Source: Mogibacterium sp.
GTDB taxonomy: Bacteria > Bacillota > Clostridia > Peptostreptococcales > Anaerovoracaceae
Direction: 5' to 3'
Length of the DNA: 64,000 bases
Assembly: GCA_017512145.1 (NCBI GenBank)
Contig: JAFWHB010000005.1
Coordinates: forward strand, 31,296-95,295
The translations under genes were made by a program, and so were the position numbers. The notes beneath the pieces were generated by a model. It had not been told where the DNA came from and did not search any database. It saw only the letters and a program-made list of their open reading frames with translations. Shown piece by piece: positions 34,637 to 42,834 of this stretch; position 1 is the stretch's first letter; every line of letters begins with the position of its first letter.

Positions 34637-36250
34637 CTATAATTTGATGTCAAAGTCTGAATCGAGCAGACCCTTGCTTGCGAGTGTGGTCTGCAACATC
34701 TTGATATCTGTTGTAATATCCATGATGTCATCCTCATGGAGTCTCTCAAGCAGATTCTCTGAAGCCTCTGTTACTGAATCGATGAGCTTGATGAGCTGAT
34801 CCTTGATCTCTGCAGCCTGCTCCTGCAGGTAGTTAGGATTAGCATTGATCTCAGTCTCACTCCTTGGAGCTGATGGCTCAAGGTTGCCAAGGTCTGCGAT
34901 CTTCTCATTGTACTCATCTGTAAGTCTGACGACCTCAGGATAGTATTTCTCTCTGAATTCCTTGACCTGCTCTGTGAGGTCCGGTCTCTCTTCGAGTCTC
35001 TGGTCGATCTTCTTGGTGATCGTCCTGAGGCTATTGAGTCTGGACTTGATCTGGCTGTCGTCAGTCATTGTGATCAGATCATCGAGGGATTCAGGCACGA
35101 GTCCCTTATCTCTTGCAGCCTTTCTCTTCTTCTTCCTGTTGGCTGCAGCGGACTTGTCTACAGGCTCGATAGGCTCGCCATTCTTAGTCATTACAAGCAG
35201 CCTGTTATTGATATCCACATAAGCCTCCGGGAAGAATCCGCTTACAATCATCTTCTGGAGATCATCTGCAACCTTCTCAGGGGATCTGCCTACATGTGCA
35301 GCAAGATCATCAATAGATGTATTGCCCTTAGGGTTGATCTTGGCCTCATAAGCTCTGATCCTCTTGGCTCTTGTTGAGTTGAAGATCTTGACTGCTGCAG
35401 CAGCTATGAATGATGCAGCCGCAACACACAGACTGCCGATCATGAATTCAGGATCATTGCCTGAACCCATAGCGGACATTGTGAAGAGTGCACCCATTAT
35501 GACTCCTGCTGCTGTCCATCCGGACTTGCCGAGTCTCATCTTGTTGAGCTTCTTCTCGAGTCTGCGCTGAGCGTATGTTGTTCTCGGCGCTGAGCTGCTC
35601 TGCTGGCTGCTCCTTGTCTGGCCGGATCTGTTCTGGCTCGAAGCTGTCTGCCTTGTGGTAGTAGTCTTCTCTGTTGTTGAAGAGTTGCCTCTCTTGGTCG
35701 TCGTGGTGGTAGTGGTCGTCGTACCGGATGGTGTCCTTGTTGTAGTGGTCCTTGTCACGGTAGTCTCAGGCATTCCGCCTGTGCCAAAGAGTTCTCCGAG
35801 AACTCCGCCGCTGCCGTCAGCGCCAGTAAACATCTCTCCAAGCTCTCTGAGATCATCGAACGGCGAATCCGTCCTGTCCATCCTATCAGGCATCCTGTCA
35901 GCAGGTACGCCCTCGTAGTCAACAGACTCCGAGAACATGACAAACGAAATGCTCCTGACATTCTGCGGGATAGCGATCTTGGACTTGAAGTTCTTCTTCT
36001 CTCCGTTCAGCCACTGTCCGGCATTGATCTTAGCTGAACCGATCTCCTTGCCGTCAGCCTTGTTCAGGATCTTGACTCTGAATGAGAATCTCGAGAAATC
36101 TATTCCTGAATTGTTGACAACTGAGAATGTATAGCTCACCTTGCCATCGTCAAGTCTTGCTGTCTTAGTTGTACTCTTGGCAGTCTCCTTGAAATCGGTC
36201 TCAAACCATTCAAGTACTGCTCTTCTATCATCTGTAGCGTAAGCTCCCAT
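34637..36250 (-). CDS. XpaC-like membrane protein with extra N-terminal domain
   Basis: 537 residues, longer than typical XpaC (about 200-300). N-terminal beta domain (about 1-110, VSYTFSVVNNSGIDFSRFSF), a Thr/Ser-rich low-complexity linker (about 165-215, repeated Thr runs), two membrane helices (about 240-290), an XpaC core including a small winged-helix-like part (GNTSIDDLAAHVGRSPEKV) and a C-terminal helical region. It pairs with TelA. Function is not established in any organism I know of. An extended -10 (TGCTATAAT, minus strand, 36304-36312) stands upstream. Confidence 0.8.
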   Translation of the reverse strand: MGAYATDDRRAVLEWFETDFKETAKSTTKTARLDDGKVSYTFSVVNNSGIDFSRFSFRVKILNKADGKEIGSAKINAGQWLNGEKKNFKSKIAIPQNVRSISFVMFSESVDYEGVPADRMPDRMDRTDSPFDDLRELGEMFTGADGSGGVLGELFGTGGMPETTVTRTTTTRTPSGTTTTTTTTTKRGNSSTTEKTTTTRQTASSQNRSGQTRSSQQSSSAPRTTYAQRRLEKKLNKMRLGKSGWTAAGVIMGALFTMSAMGSGNDPEFMIGSLCVAAASFIAAAAVKIFNSTRAKRIRAYEAKINPKGNTSIDDLAAHVGRSPEKVADDLQKMIVSGFFPEAYVDINNRLLVMTKNGEPIEPVDKSAAANRKKKRKAARDKGLVPESLDDLITMTDDSQIKSRLNSLRTITKKIDQRLEERPDLTEQVKEFREKYYPEVVRLTDEYNEKIADLGNLEPSAPRSETEINANPNYLQEQAAEIKDQLIKLIDSVTEASENLLERLHEDDIMDITTDIKMLQTTLASKGLLDSDFDIKL

Positions 36251-36353
36251 TACATCTTCCTTTCATGTATGGACTTGGCCCAAGCAACGTTAGTATTCAT
36301 ATAATTATAGCATAACTGCAGTGCACTCATGCATATAACTTAGTTATTAGAGC

Positions 36354-36944
36354 CTAATTATCTGAAGTCATATTGATGCTGTAATCAAGAACGACCTCCT
36401 CGCCGTCATCTGTTGTGCCGACGATTCCCGAAGCACTCTCATCTGTTACGTTCTCAACCTTCACAAAATTATCCCTGCCTGCAACATTGTTCATGACTGC
36501 AATGATGTGGTCCTCGATAAGAGCTCCGGCATTGACACAGGAAATAGTTCCGTCCTCGAGCAGAGCAACGATGGTCCTGTATCCTGCATTGCCAAAGTTC
36601 ATAACATATACATCCTTGACCTTGCCGCTGTCAGCAAACGGATAGATTCCCTCACCCTCAGGATCTTCCTTCATCTCATTCTTCCTGAGATCATCAGTAG
36701 GAACTACGAGAACAGTGCCATCCTCAAAGAGAGTGATTGATTCGATCTGAAGCGGCTCATCCATTTCGGATTCATCAATGCCATCAATAGTGTACTTGAC
36801 AGCAGGACCCTGCTCTACTTCCTGAGTCATAGCAGCATCTTCAGCCTCGATCTCTTCCTCCTCCTTATTGCCGCACGAAACCATCGATACCATCAGTGCC
36901 AGCACCATGATCAGTGAAAATATGATTCTTATATTCTTCTTCAT
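36354..36944 (-). CDS. Putative lipoprotein of unknown function
   Basis: 196 residues from MKKNIRIIFS (ribosome binding site agagggg). Lipoprotein signal peptide with lipobox VSMVSC; the cysteine is followed by an acidic stretch (GNKEEEEIEAEDA). The mature part has no domain I recognise; it reads as a beta-rich extracytoplasmic protein with DGTVLVVPTDDL and DDGEEVVLDYSI. It is upstream of xpaC on the same strand but 103 bp away with a separate promoter. Confidence 0.75.
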   Translation of the reverse strand: MKKNIRIIFSLIMVLALMVSMVSCGNKEEEEIEAEDAAMTQEVEQGPAVKYTIDGIDESEMDEPLQIESITLFEDGTVLVVPTDDLRKNEMKEDPEGEGIYPFADSGKVKDVYVMNFGNAGYRTIVALLEDGTISCVNAGALIEDHIIAVMNNVAGRDNFVKVENVTDESASGIVGTTDDGEEVVLDYSINMTSDN

Positions 36945-37138
36945 AAACTTAATCCCCTCTATACTACGAACAGTCTGATACAAACCAGTTCATTTACACA
37001 ATCCCCTTGCACACAGACCGTGAAATGTCAAAAATATTACGCAATATTATAACATACAACGCGAAACACATACGATGATATTATTGTGATTTTTTAGCCA
37101 AAGATATGTGATTCCCTCTCCTTGCCGGAAATATAAAA
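36945..37138. other. AT-rich intergenic region
   Basis: About 190 bp between the livF terminator and the lipoprotein gene; it must hold the lipoprotein promoter. No clear hairpin, repeat or small ORF seen. Confidence 0.4.
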
Positions 37139-37160
37139 GAAGCGGCCGCTAAGCCGCTTC
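37139..37160 (-). terminator. Terminator of the liv operon
   Basis: Minus-strand GAAGCGG-cttagcgg-CCGCTTC followed by TTTTATATTT, 31 bp after the livF stop. Confidence 0.8.
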
Positions 37161-37191
37161 CATAGTGTATTGATGATTATTGCCCGGCTTC

Positions 37192-37902
37192 CTAGCCTCC
37201 GAGGTAAGCCTTTCTTACTTCGTCTGACTTTGCCAGTTCTTCGCCGGTTCCTGAGAGTGTGATCCTTCCTGTTTCGATTACATATGCTCTGTCAGCTACG
37301 CTAAGTGCCATCTGAGCATTCTGCTCTACGAGGAGGATAGTCGTACCAGCCTTGTGGAGATTCTGGATGATCTCGAAGATCTGGTCTACGAGGATAGGCG
37401 CAAGTCCCATTGACGGCTCATCGAGCATGAGAAGTCTCGGGTCGCACATCAGGGCTCTTCCCATAGCAAGCATCTGCTGCTCACCGCCGGAGAGCGTACC
37501 TGCGATCTGCTTGGTTCTCTCCTTAAGTCTAGGGAACTGCTCATATACATATTCAAGGTTATGAGCGATCCTCTCAGGCTTGGAGACAAATGCTCCCATC
37601 TGCAGGTTCTCTTCAACTGTCATTCTCTGGAAGATACGTCTTCCCTCAGGAACGTGTGAGATTCCCTTGGCAACGATCTTATGTGCAGGTGTTCTTGCTA
37701 TAGAGCTCTCAAGGAACTCGATGTCACCTGTCTTACTCCTGAGAAGTCCCGAAATTGTATGCAGGGTGGTGGATTTGCCCGCGCCGTTAGCTCCGATCAG
37801 AGTTACGATCTCGCCCTTGTTTACGTCAAAGGAGATTCCCTTGATAGCGTGGATAGCGCCGTAGTAGACATTGATGTCTCTTACTGTAAGTACAGTACCC
37901 AT
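37192..37902 (-). CDS. livF: Branched-chain amino acid ABC transporter ATPase
   Basis: 236 residues, the usual size. Walker A LIGANGAGKSTTLHTISG, Q-loop region VPEGRRIFQRMTVEENL, signature LSGGEQQMLAMGRAL, Walker B LLMLDEPSMGLAP and H-loop LLVEQNA. It energises import of leucine, isoleucine and valine with LivG. It overlaps the livG stop (37902), so the two are coupled; last gene of the liv operon. Confidence 0.95.
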   Translation of the reverse strand: MGTVLTVRDINVYYGAIHAIKGISFDVNKGEIVTLIGANGAGKSTTLHTISGLLRSKTGDIEFLESSIARTPAHKIVAKGISHVPEGRRIFQRMTVEENLQMGAFVSKPERIAHNLEYVYEQFPRLKERTKQIAGTLSGGEQQMLAMGRALMCDPRLLMLDEPSMGLAPILVDQIFEIIQNLHKAGTTILLVEQNAQMALSVADRAYVIETGRITLSGTGEELAKSDEVRKAYLGG

Positions 37903-39068
37903 TACAGCACCTCCCTTCTTGATGGTACAGCAGGTTTCTCTGAAGACTCTTCTGTCTTCTCAGCAGCAGGTACTGTGTCCTGTGGTTCTGCCTTAGCTGT
38001 CTTAGGTTCCTCATCAGCTGACCCACGTGATGCGTCCGGCTTTGGGTTGACCTTGGATGCAACAGTACCGACCTTGAGGGCCTCTTCGAAGTCCTCGTGT
38101 GCCTCTTCTTCCTGCATCTTGCCTCTGCTCTTGCCGAGGTAAGCCTCGATTACCTTTGGATTGCTCTGGATCTCAGCAGGTGAGCCCTTGGCGATAGTAC
38201 GGCCGTAGTTGAGAACGGCGATACCTTCGCAGATTCCCATGACGAGATTCATGTCGTGCTCGATAAGGAGTATAGCGATCTGGAATCTGTCTCTTACCTC
38301 TCTGATGGTCTCCATGAGCTTGGCTGTCTCGGAAGGGTTCATTCCTGCAGCAGGCTCGTCGAGGAGCAGAAGTCTTGGTTTGGTCGCAAGAGCTCTCATG
38401 ATCTCCAGACGTCTCTGAGCGCCGTATGGAAGAGAATCAGCTCTGTAGCCGGCCATCTTGGTCATTCCGAAGATCTTGAGATACTTCAGAGCTTCCTTGC
38501 GGATCCTGGCCTCTTCCTTGCGGTACTTTGGTGTGTGAAGCATTCCGTCGAACAGTCCATAGTCTGTTGTGTGGTGCAAAGCGACCTTGATATTCTCTTC
38601 TACTGTGAGCTTGTCGAAGAGTCTGATGTTCTGGAAGGTTCTTGCCATTCCGGCGTGGTTGATATCTACGGTGCTCATTCCCTTGGTGCTCTTGCCATTG
38701 AAGATGATTTCTCCACGAGTAGGCTCATACACCTTGGTCAGCATGTTGAAGATAGTTGTCTTGCCGGCACCATTAGGTCCGATAAGACCAGCGATCTCAG
38801 TTCTTCCGATGGCGATGCTGAAGTTGTCTACAGCTGTCAGACCACCGAAGTCGATGCCGAGATCCTTGACTTCCAGAATAGGTGTCTTGTCTTTATCTCT
38901 TTCCTGAAGGATAGTTTCCTTGACGACTTCCTGATCGTGTTCCTTCGCATCTACGAAAACAGCTCTTCCGCCAACGTTATCGTTGTAATAGATGTCCTGT
39001 CTGTTCTCGTAGCCATGTCCGGTATCGATGGATTCAATGTCATATCTTGAGTCTTTATTCTCTGCCAT
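37902..39068 (-). CDS. livG: Branched-chain amino acid ABC transporter ATPase with terminal extensions
   Basis: 388 residues against about 255 for normal LivG. The core (about 65-318) is standard: IGPNGAGKTTIFNMLTKVY, ARTFQNIRLFDKLTVEENI, LPYGAQRRLEIMRAL, LLLLDEPAAGMNP and ILLIEHDMNLVM. Added are an N-terminal acidic segment of about 64 residues (rich in D, E, Y) and a C-terminal low-complexity tail of about 70 residues (EEEAHEDFEEA, then Pro/Glu/Ser-rich). Both tails are probably disordered and may be regulatory. ggaggtggg ribosome binding site. Confidence 0.92.
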   Translation of the reverse strand: MAENKDSRYDIESIDTGHGYENRQDIYYNDNVGGRAVFVDAKEHDQEVVKETILQERDKDKTPILEVKDLGIDFGGLTAVDNFSIAIGRTEIAGLIGPNGAGKTTIFNMLTKVYEPTRGEIIFNGKSTKGMSTVDINHAGMARTFQNIRLFDKLTVEENIKVALHHTTDYGLFDGMLHTPKYRKEEARIRKEALKYLKIFGMTKMAGYRADSLPYGAQRRLEIMRALATKPRLLLLDEPAAGMNPSETAKLMETIREVRDRFQIAILLIEHDMNLVMGICEGIAVLNYGRTIAKGSPAEIQSNPKVIEAYLGKSRGKMQEEEAHEDFEEALKVGTVASKVNPKPDASRGSADEEPKTAKAEPQDTVPAAEKTEESSEKPAVPSRREVL

Positions 39069-40181
39069 TTAACCCACCTCCTTTCCGGATTTCTTCCTGC
39101 GAGTGCGAGGTTTCCGACCCTCGTCAGGTTTGTCTTTCTTAGGTATGATCTTGTCCCTGAGCATCATGACCCTTGATCTCAGGAATGGGTTATATGTTGC
39201 GATCATTACCAGTATCAGTACGATAGCATAAGCCAGCATTCTGTAATCCGCGAACTGTCTTAATGCCTCAGGCAGGATAGTAAGAATAGTTGCGGCTATG
39301 ATCGATCCCCAGATATTGCCAAGTCCGCCAAGTACAACGAATACCAGGATGAGTACCGATGTATTGAAGTTGAACTTGATAGGAAGCAGTGTCGAATAAT
39401 TGAGTCCGAACAGAGCTCCGCCCATACCTGCAAGAGCTGCAGATACTGTGAATGCCATCAGTTTGTATTTAGTTACATTAAGTCCGATGGACTCTGCAGC
39501 GATCCTGTTGTCGCGGCAGGCCATTATGGCTCTTCCCTGCTTGGAGTTCATCAGGTTCTGAACGATGAAGAGCGTGACAAGTACAAGTATGAAGCCCGCA
39601 GTAAAGCTGGCGATTCTCTGTACCTGGGTTGCTCCCATCGGTCCGTTCAGGAGCATTCTTCCGGTCGGTTCGAGTCCGAGATCCGGATTAGTCCTGAGAT
39701 GGAATCCTGTGCTGTCCTTGCCCGCATAGATGATGTTCATGAAATTCTTGATGATTTCACCGAAGGCGAGTGTAACGATAGCCAGATAGTCTCCGCGGAG
39801 CTTGAGTACAGGGATACCGATCAGGAATCCGAAGACACCTGCCATGATAGCGCCGCAGAGAATCGCAGCGATCAGCCTGCCTACGTCAGGAAGTCCTGAA
39901 GTCTCAAGAATACCCGAAATAACGATTCCGGTAAATGCTCCGACTGACATGAATCCCGCATGCCCCAGTGACAGTTCTCCGGAGATACCGACGACCAGGT
40001 TGAGAGATACAGCCATGACGATGTAGCAGCAGATCGGTACCAGCTGTCCCTGAAGAGAGCTGGATACAAGACCCATGCTGTTGAGAATGGAGACTATTAC
40101 GAATGCAGCCGTAACAAGGCCATAGGAAATAGCCGAATCCTTAGCATATGGCGAGAGCTTTCTTTTTCCGAATGTCTTCAT
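39069..40181 (-). CDS. livM: Branched-chain amino acid ABC transporter permease
   Basis: 370 residues from the ATG at 40181 (aggtga 5 nt upstream); a GTG at 40190 is possible. Eight to ten membrane helices. Family motifs include SLGHAGFMSVGAFTGI, LRGDYLAIVTLAFGEIIKNF, AVSAALAGMGGALFG-like FTVSAALAGMGGALFG and FVVLGGLGNIWGSIIAA. The C-terminal tail is strongly basic (RKPRTRRKKSGK). It forms the membrane channel with LivH and lies next to it with a few bases between. Confidence 0.94.
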   Translation of the reverse strand: MKTFGKRKLSPYAKDSAISYGLVTAAFVIVSILNSMGLVSSSLQGQLVPICCYIVMAVSLNLVVGISGELSLGHAGFMSVGAFTGIVISGILETSGLPDVGRLIAAILCGAIMAGVFGFLIGIPVLKLRGDYLAIVTLAFGEIIKNFMNIIYAGKDSTGFHLRTNPDLGLEPTGRMLLNGPMGATQVQRIASFTAGFILVLVTLFIVQNLMNSKQGRAIMACRDNRIAAESIGLNVTKYKLMAFTVSAALAGMGGALFGLNYSTLLPIKFNFNTSVLILVFVVLGGLGNIWGSIIAATILTILPEALRQFADYRMLAYAIVLILVMIATYNPFLRSRVMMLRDKIIPKKDKPDEGRKPRTRRKKSGKEVG

Positions 40182-40190
40182 GCTGCTCAC

Positions 40191-41078
40191 CTACACTTTC
40201 TCTGTGATCTTCTCGCCGAGAAGTCCTGTTGGCTTAACGAGGAGAACTATGATCAGAACACCGAATACGATCGCATCAGACAGTTCCGATGAGATGTACG
40301 CTCTTCCGAAGATCTCGATAACACCGATGAGTATGCCGCCGAGCATCGCACCAGGGATGGATCCGATGCCTCCGAATACAGCTGCAGTGAAGGCCTTGAT
40401 ACCAGGCATTGCGCCGGTTGTAGGCATCAGTGCAGGATATGAAGAGCAAAGCAGTACTCCGGCGATTGCAGCAAGTGCTGAGCCGATCGCAAATGTCATT
40501 GAAATCGTAGTATTTACGTTGATTCCCATCAGCTGAGCTGCACCATTGTCCTCAGATACAGCTCTCATAGCCTTGCCGACCTTGGTATGCCCAGTGAAGA
40601 AAGTCATTCCGAGCATTACCAGAACTGCAGCTACCAGAGTGAACAGAGCCTCCCAGGTAATTGTCAGCTCGCCGCCGAAGAGGCTGATGTTGGATGTGAA
40701 TTTCTCAAAGACAGATGTGAATACCTTAGGTGCACTGCCCCAGATCAGCAAAGCTGCATTCTGAAGGAAGTAGGATACACCGATAGCTGTAATAAGTACA
40801 GCAAGTGAACCTGTTCCTCTCAGTGGTCTGTAAGCAAGTCCTTCGATCAGCACTCCGAGAGCAGTACATACGATCATTGCCAGGATAACAGAGACCCACG
40901 CCGGCAGATTGAGGTAGGACGTACCACAGAAAGAGATGTACGCGCCAACCATGATTACATCGCCGTGAGCGAAGTTCAGCATCTTGGAAATGCCATATAC
41001 CATTGTATAGCCGAGAGCGATGATAGCATAAACGCTGCCAAGGCTCAGGCCGTTAATAAGATTGGTCAGAAAAATCAT
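40191..41078 (-). CDS. livH: Branched-chain amino acid ABC transporter permease
   Basis: 295 residues from MIFLTNLINGLSLGSVYAI; the ATG at 41078 follows aaggaatg, while the longer frame crosses the hairpin at 41105-41130. Motifs MVYGISKMLNFAHGDVIMVGAYI, GISYFLQNAALLIWG-like GVSYFLQNAALL, and FTAAVFGGIGSIPGAMLGG. About eight helices. Partner of LivM. Confidence 0.95.
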   Translation of the reverse strand: MIFLTNLINGLSLGSVYAIIALGYTMVYGISKMLNFAHGDVIMVGAYISFCGTSYLNLPAWVSVILAMIVCTALGVLIEGLAYRPLRGTGSLAVLITAIGVSYFLQNAALLIWGSAPKVFTSVFEKFTSNISLFGGELTITWEALFTLVAAVLVMLGMTFFTGHTKVGKAMRAVSEDNGAAQLMGINVNTTISMTFAIGSALAAIAGVLLCSSYPALMPTTGAMPGIKAFTAAVFGGIGSIPGAMLGGILIGVIEIFGRAYISSELSDAIVFGVLIIVLLVKPTGLLGEKITEKV

Positions 41079-41104
41079 AATAACATTCCTTAAATAGGGT
41101 AATA

Positions 41105-41130
41105 GGGTGCCGCATTCACATACGGCACCC
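41105..41130 (-). terminator. Hairpin between livJ and livH
   Basis: Minus-strand GGGTGCCG-N10-CGGCACCC without a real U-run. Probably a partial terminator or mRNA-end stabiliser that leaves more of the abundant binding-protein mRNA, as is common in ABC operons. Confidence 0.6.
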
Positions 41131-41157
41131 CCACTCATTGTCAGATATTAATGTATT

Positions 41158-42345
41158 CTACTTATCAACGTAGATTCCGTCCTGGATTACGCAGACAACA
41201 GGAGTCTTGTTGACTTCGCCCTTGTCGTTCCATGTCATGCCAGAACCTGTGAGTCCGTCATATGAGAAGCCGCCTGTGAACTGTCCGATAAGTGCATCGC
41301 AGATCTCTTCGTTAGCCTGATCTGCTGAAACGCCAGCTGCCTTGCATGCTTCATAGATAGCATAGATAGCGTCATATCCGTCTGCAGCGAACTGGTTAGG
41401 AACTTCGCCATAAGCATCCTCATACTTCTGAACGAATGAAGATACGTTCTCATCTGTTGACCACGGGTTGAACGGTGTCATGAGCATTACGTTCTCAGCG
41501 AGTGATGTGTCAAATCCTTCCATATCGAGGATTCCGTCCATTCCGTCTACTCCGAAGAATACAGGAGCATAGTTCATGTCCTTAGCCTGCTTCATGATTA
41601 CAGATGCAGGTGTATAGTAAATAGGCAGAAGTACTACTTCAGCGCCTGCGGACTTGCAGGATGTGAGCTGAGCACTGAAGTCAGCATTTGTATCATCAGG
41701 GAAAGTCTCAGCTGCAACGATATCGAAGCCCTTTGACTCAGCCTCAGCCTTGAATGCGTTGAAGATACCTGTTGAGTATGGGTCTGAGTTGTTGTAGATA
41801 ACGCCGATCTTCTGGCCGGCAAAGTTCTCTGTGATGTAGTCAGCAGCCTTGACTCCCTGGTTAGGGTCTGTGAAGCAAACCTGGAATACATTGTCCTTGC
41901 CTGCAGTTACGTCTGCGGAAGATGCAGATGGTGTGAGCTCGAAGATTCTGTCTTCATAAGTCTGAGCTGATACTGCGATGCAGGAACCTGTTGTAACTGT
42001 TCCCATAACTACCTGTACGCCCCAGTCCTTAAGCTTGTTGTAAGCGTTGACAGCCTTCTCACCGTCAGCCTCGTCGTCTTCCATCTTGAACTCGATCTGG
42101 AAATCAGGATCAGCTTCGTTGATCTCAGCTACAGCGATCTCAGCACCCTGCTTAACAGCAACACCGTAAATGGATGCGCCGCCTGTCAGAGGGCCGGATG
42201 AACCGATCTTGAGTACAGCGCCAGCAGCCTCTGCATCGCCGCTGTCTGCGCTTTCACCTGATCCGCCGCCGCAGCCTGCCATCATGAATGCCATCATGAA
42301 TGCCAGAACTACTACAAAGAATTTAGTAAACTTCTTGTTCTTCAT
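41158..42345 (-). CDS. livJ: Branched-chain amino acid-binding lipoprotein
   Basis: 395 residues. Lipoprotein signal with lipobox MMAGC (Cys near 25), then a type I periplasmic-binding fold: IGSSGPLTGGASIYG, GAEIAVAEINEAD, VMGTVTTGSCIAVSAQTYED and FFGVDGMDGILDMEG. It captures leucine, isoleucine and valine outside the membrane and hands them to LivHM. aaggagag ribosome binding site. First structural gene after the liv attenuator. Confidence 0.94.
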   Translation of the reverse strand: MKNKKFTKFFVVVLAFMMAFMMAGCGGGSGESADSGDAEAAGAVLKIGSSGPLTGGASIYGVAVKQGAEIAVAEINEADPDFQIEFKMEDDEADGEKAVNAYNKLKDWGVQVVMGTVTTGSCIAVSAQTYEDRIFELTPSASSADVTAGKDNVFQVCFTDPNQGVKAADYITENFAGQKIGVIYNNSDPYSTGIFNAFKAEAESKGFDIVAAETFPDDTNADFSAQLTSCKSAGAEVVLLPIYYTPASVIMKQAKDMNYAPVFFGVDGMDGILDMEGFDTSLAENVMLMTPFNPWSTDENVSSFVQKYEDAYGEVPNQFAADGYDAIYAIYEACKAAGVSADQANEEICDALIGQFTGGFSYDGLTGSGMTWNDKGEVNKTPVVCVIQDGIYVDK

Positions 42346-42429
42346 TTCTTTCTCTCCTTCTAAAACCTATAACCTTTAATTAATAACTTTGTTCTTGTCC
42401 CGTCCCTTAGGAATTCAGCTATGGCATTT

Positions 42430-42452
42430 AATAAGCCCGCATTGCTGCGGGC
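42430..42452 (-). terminator. liv attenuator hairpin before livJ
   Basis: Minus-strand GCCCGC-agcaat-GCGGGC followed by TTATTAAAT, a modest U-tract. The 5' arm GCCCGCAGCA (42443-42452) can instead pair with UGCUGUAGGGC (42490-42500), which begins 4 nt after the leader stop codon: ten base pairs with one bulge. The competing pairing is seen in sequence; the regulatory outcome is inferred. Confidence 0.75.
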
Positions 42453-42504
42453 GTCCATGCTGATTGATTCTGATCTCAGTACTCGCATTGCCCTACAGCA
42501 CAAA

Positions 42505-42579
42505 TTAGTCCACAACCACTCTTCCGAGAAGCAGGACGCTTATAATGCTGATAATGACAACGCTTGATGTAAAGTACAT
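42505..42579 (-). CDS. liv leader peptide, 24 residues (attenuation)
   Basis: Short ORF starting MYFTSSVVIISIISVLLLG and ending VVVD at TAA (42505); aaggag lies 8 nt before the ATG. Thirteen of 24 codons are Val (6), Ile (4) or Leu (3). It sits between a consensus promoter and an intrinsic hairpin upstream of livJ. A ribosome that finishes it would cover the antiterminator strand, which starts 4 nt past the stop; one stalled at Val or Ile codons would leave it free. It differs in sequence from the ilv leader, so the two look independently evolved. Hydrophobicity could also mean a tiny membrane protein, but the RNA pairing favours attenuation. Confidence 0.82.
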   Translation of the reverse strand: MYFTSSVVIISIISVLLLGRVVVD

Positions 42580-42608
42580 GTAAGATCTCCTTTCTTAAGT
42601 ACAGTGCG

Positions 42609-42637
42609 ATAATAACATTGTGAAGATTGTGTGTCAA
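42609..42637 (-). promoter_or_regulatory. Sigma-A promoter of the liv operon
   Basis: Minus strand TTGACA (42632-42637), 17-bp spacer, TATTAT (42609-42614); about 30 bp before the leader start codon. Confidence 0.85.
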
Positions 42638-42770
42638 CCATTTTTTGTGTGTAAACTCAAATTTCGGCCCAAAAATTGTGTATCAAATACAGAACAGAGA
42701 CTTTTTACACAAACTATAGGTCATTTTCTGTTGTTTTATCAATTGTTTTGTACCTTTTAATACTGTTAGG

Positions 42771-42779
42771 TGATATAAT
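42771..42779 (+). promoter_or_regulatory. Extended -10 promoter of the phosphoribosyltransferase gene
   Basis: TGA-TATAAT (42771-42779) with no good -35; expected start near 42786, about 50 bp before the ATG at 42835. Confidence 0.6.
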
Positions 42780-42834
42780 TGTTCCGCAATATAGTATCTG
42801 TAACATCGATACAGACAGAGAAAGGACTACGATT

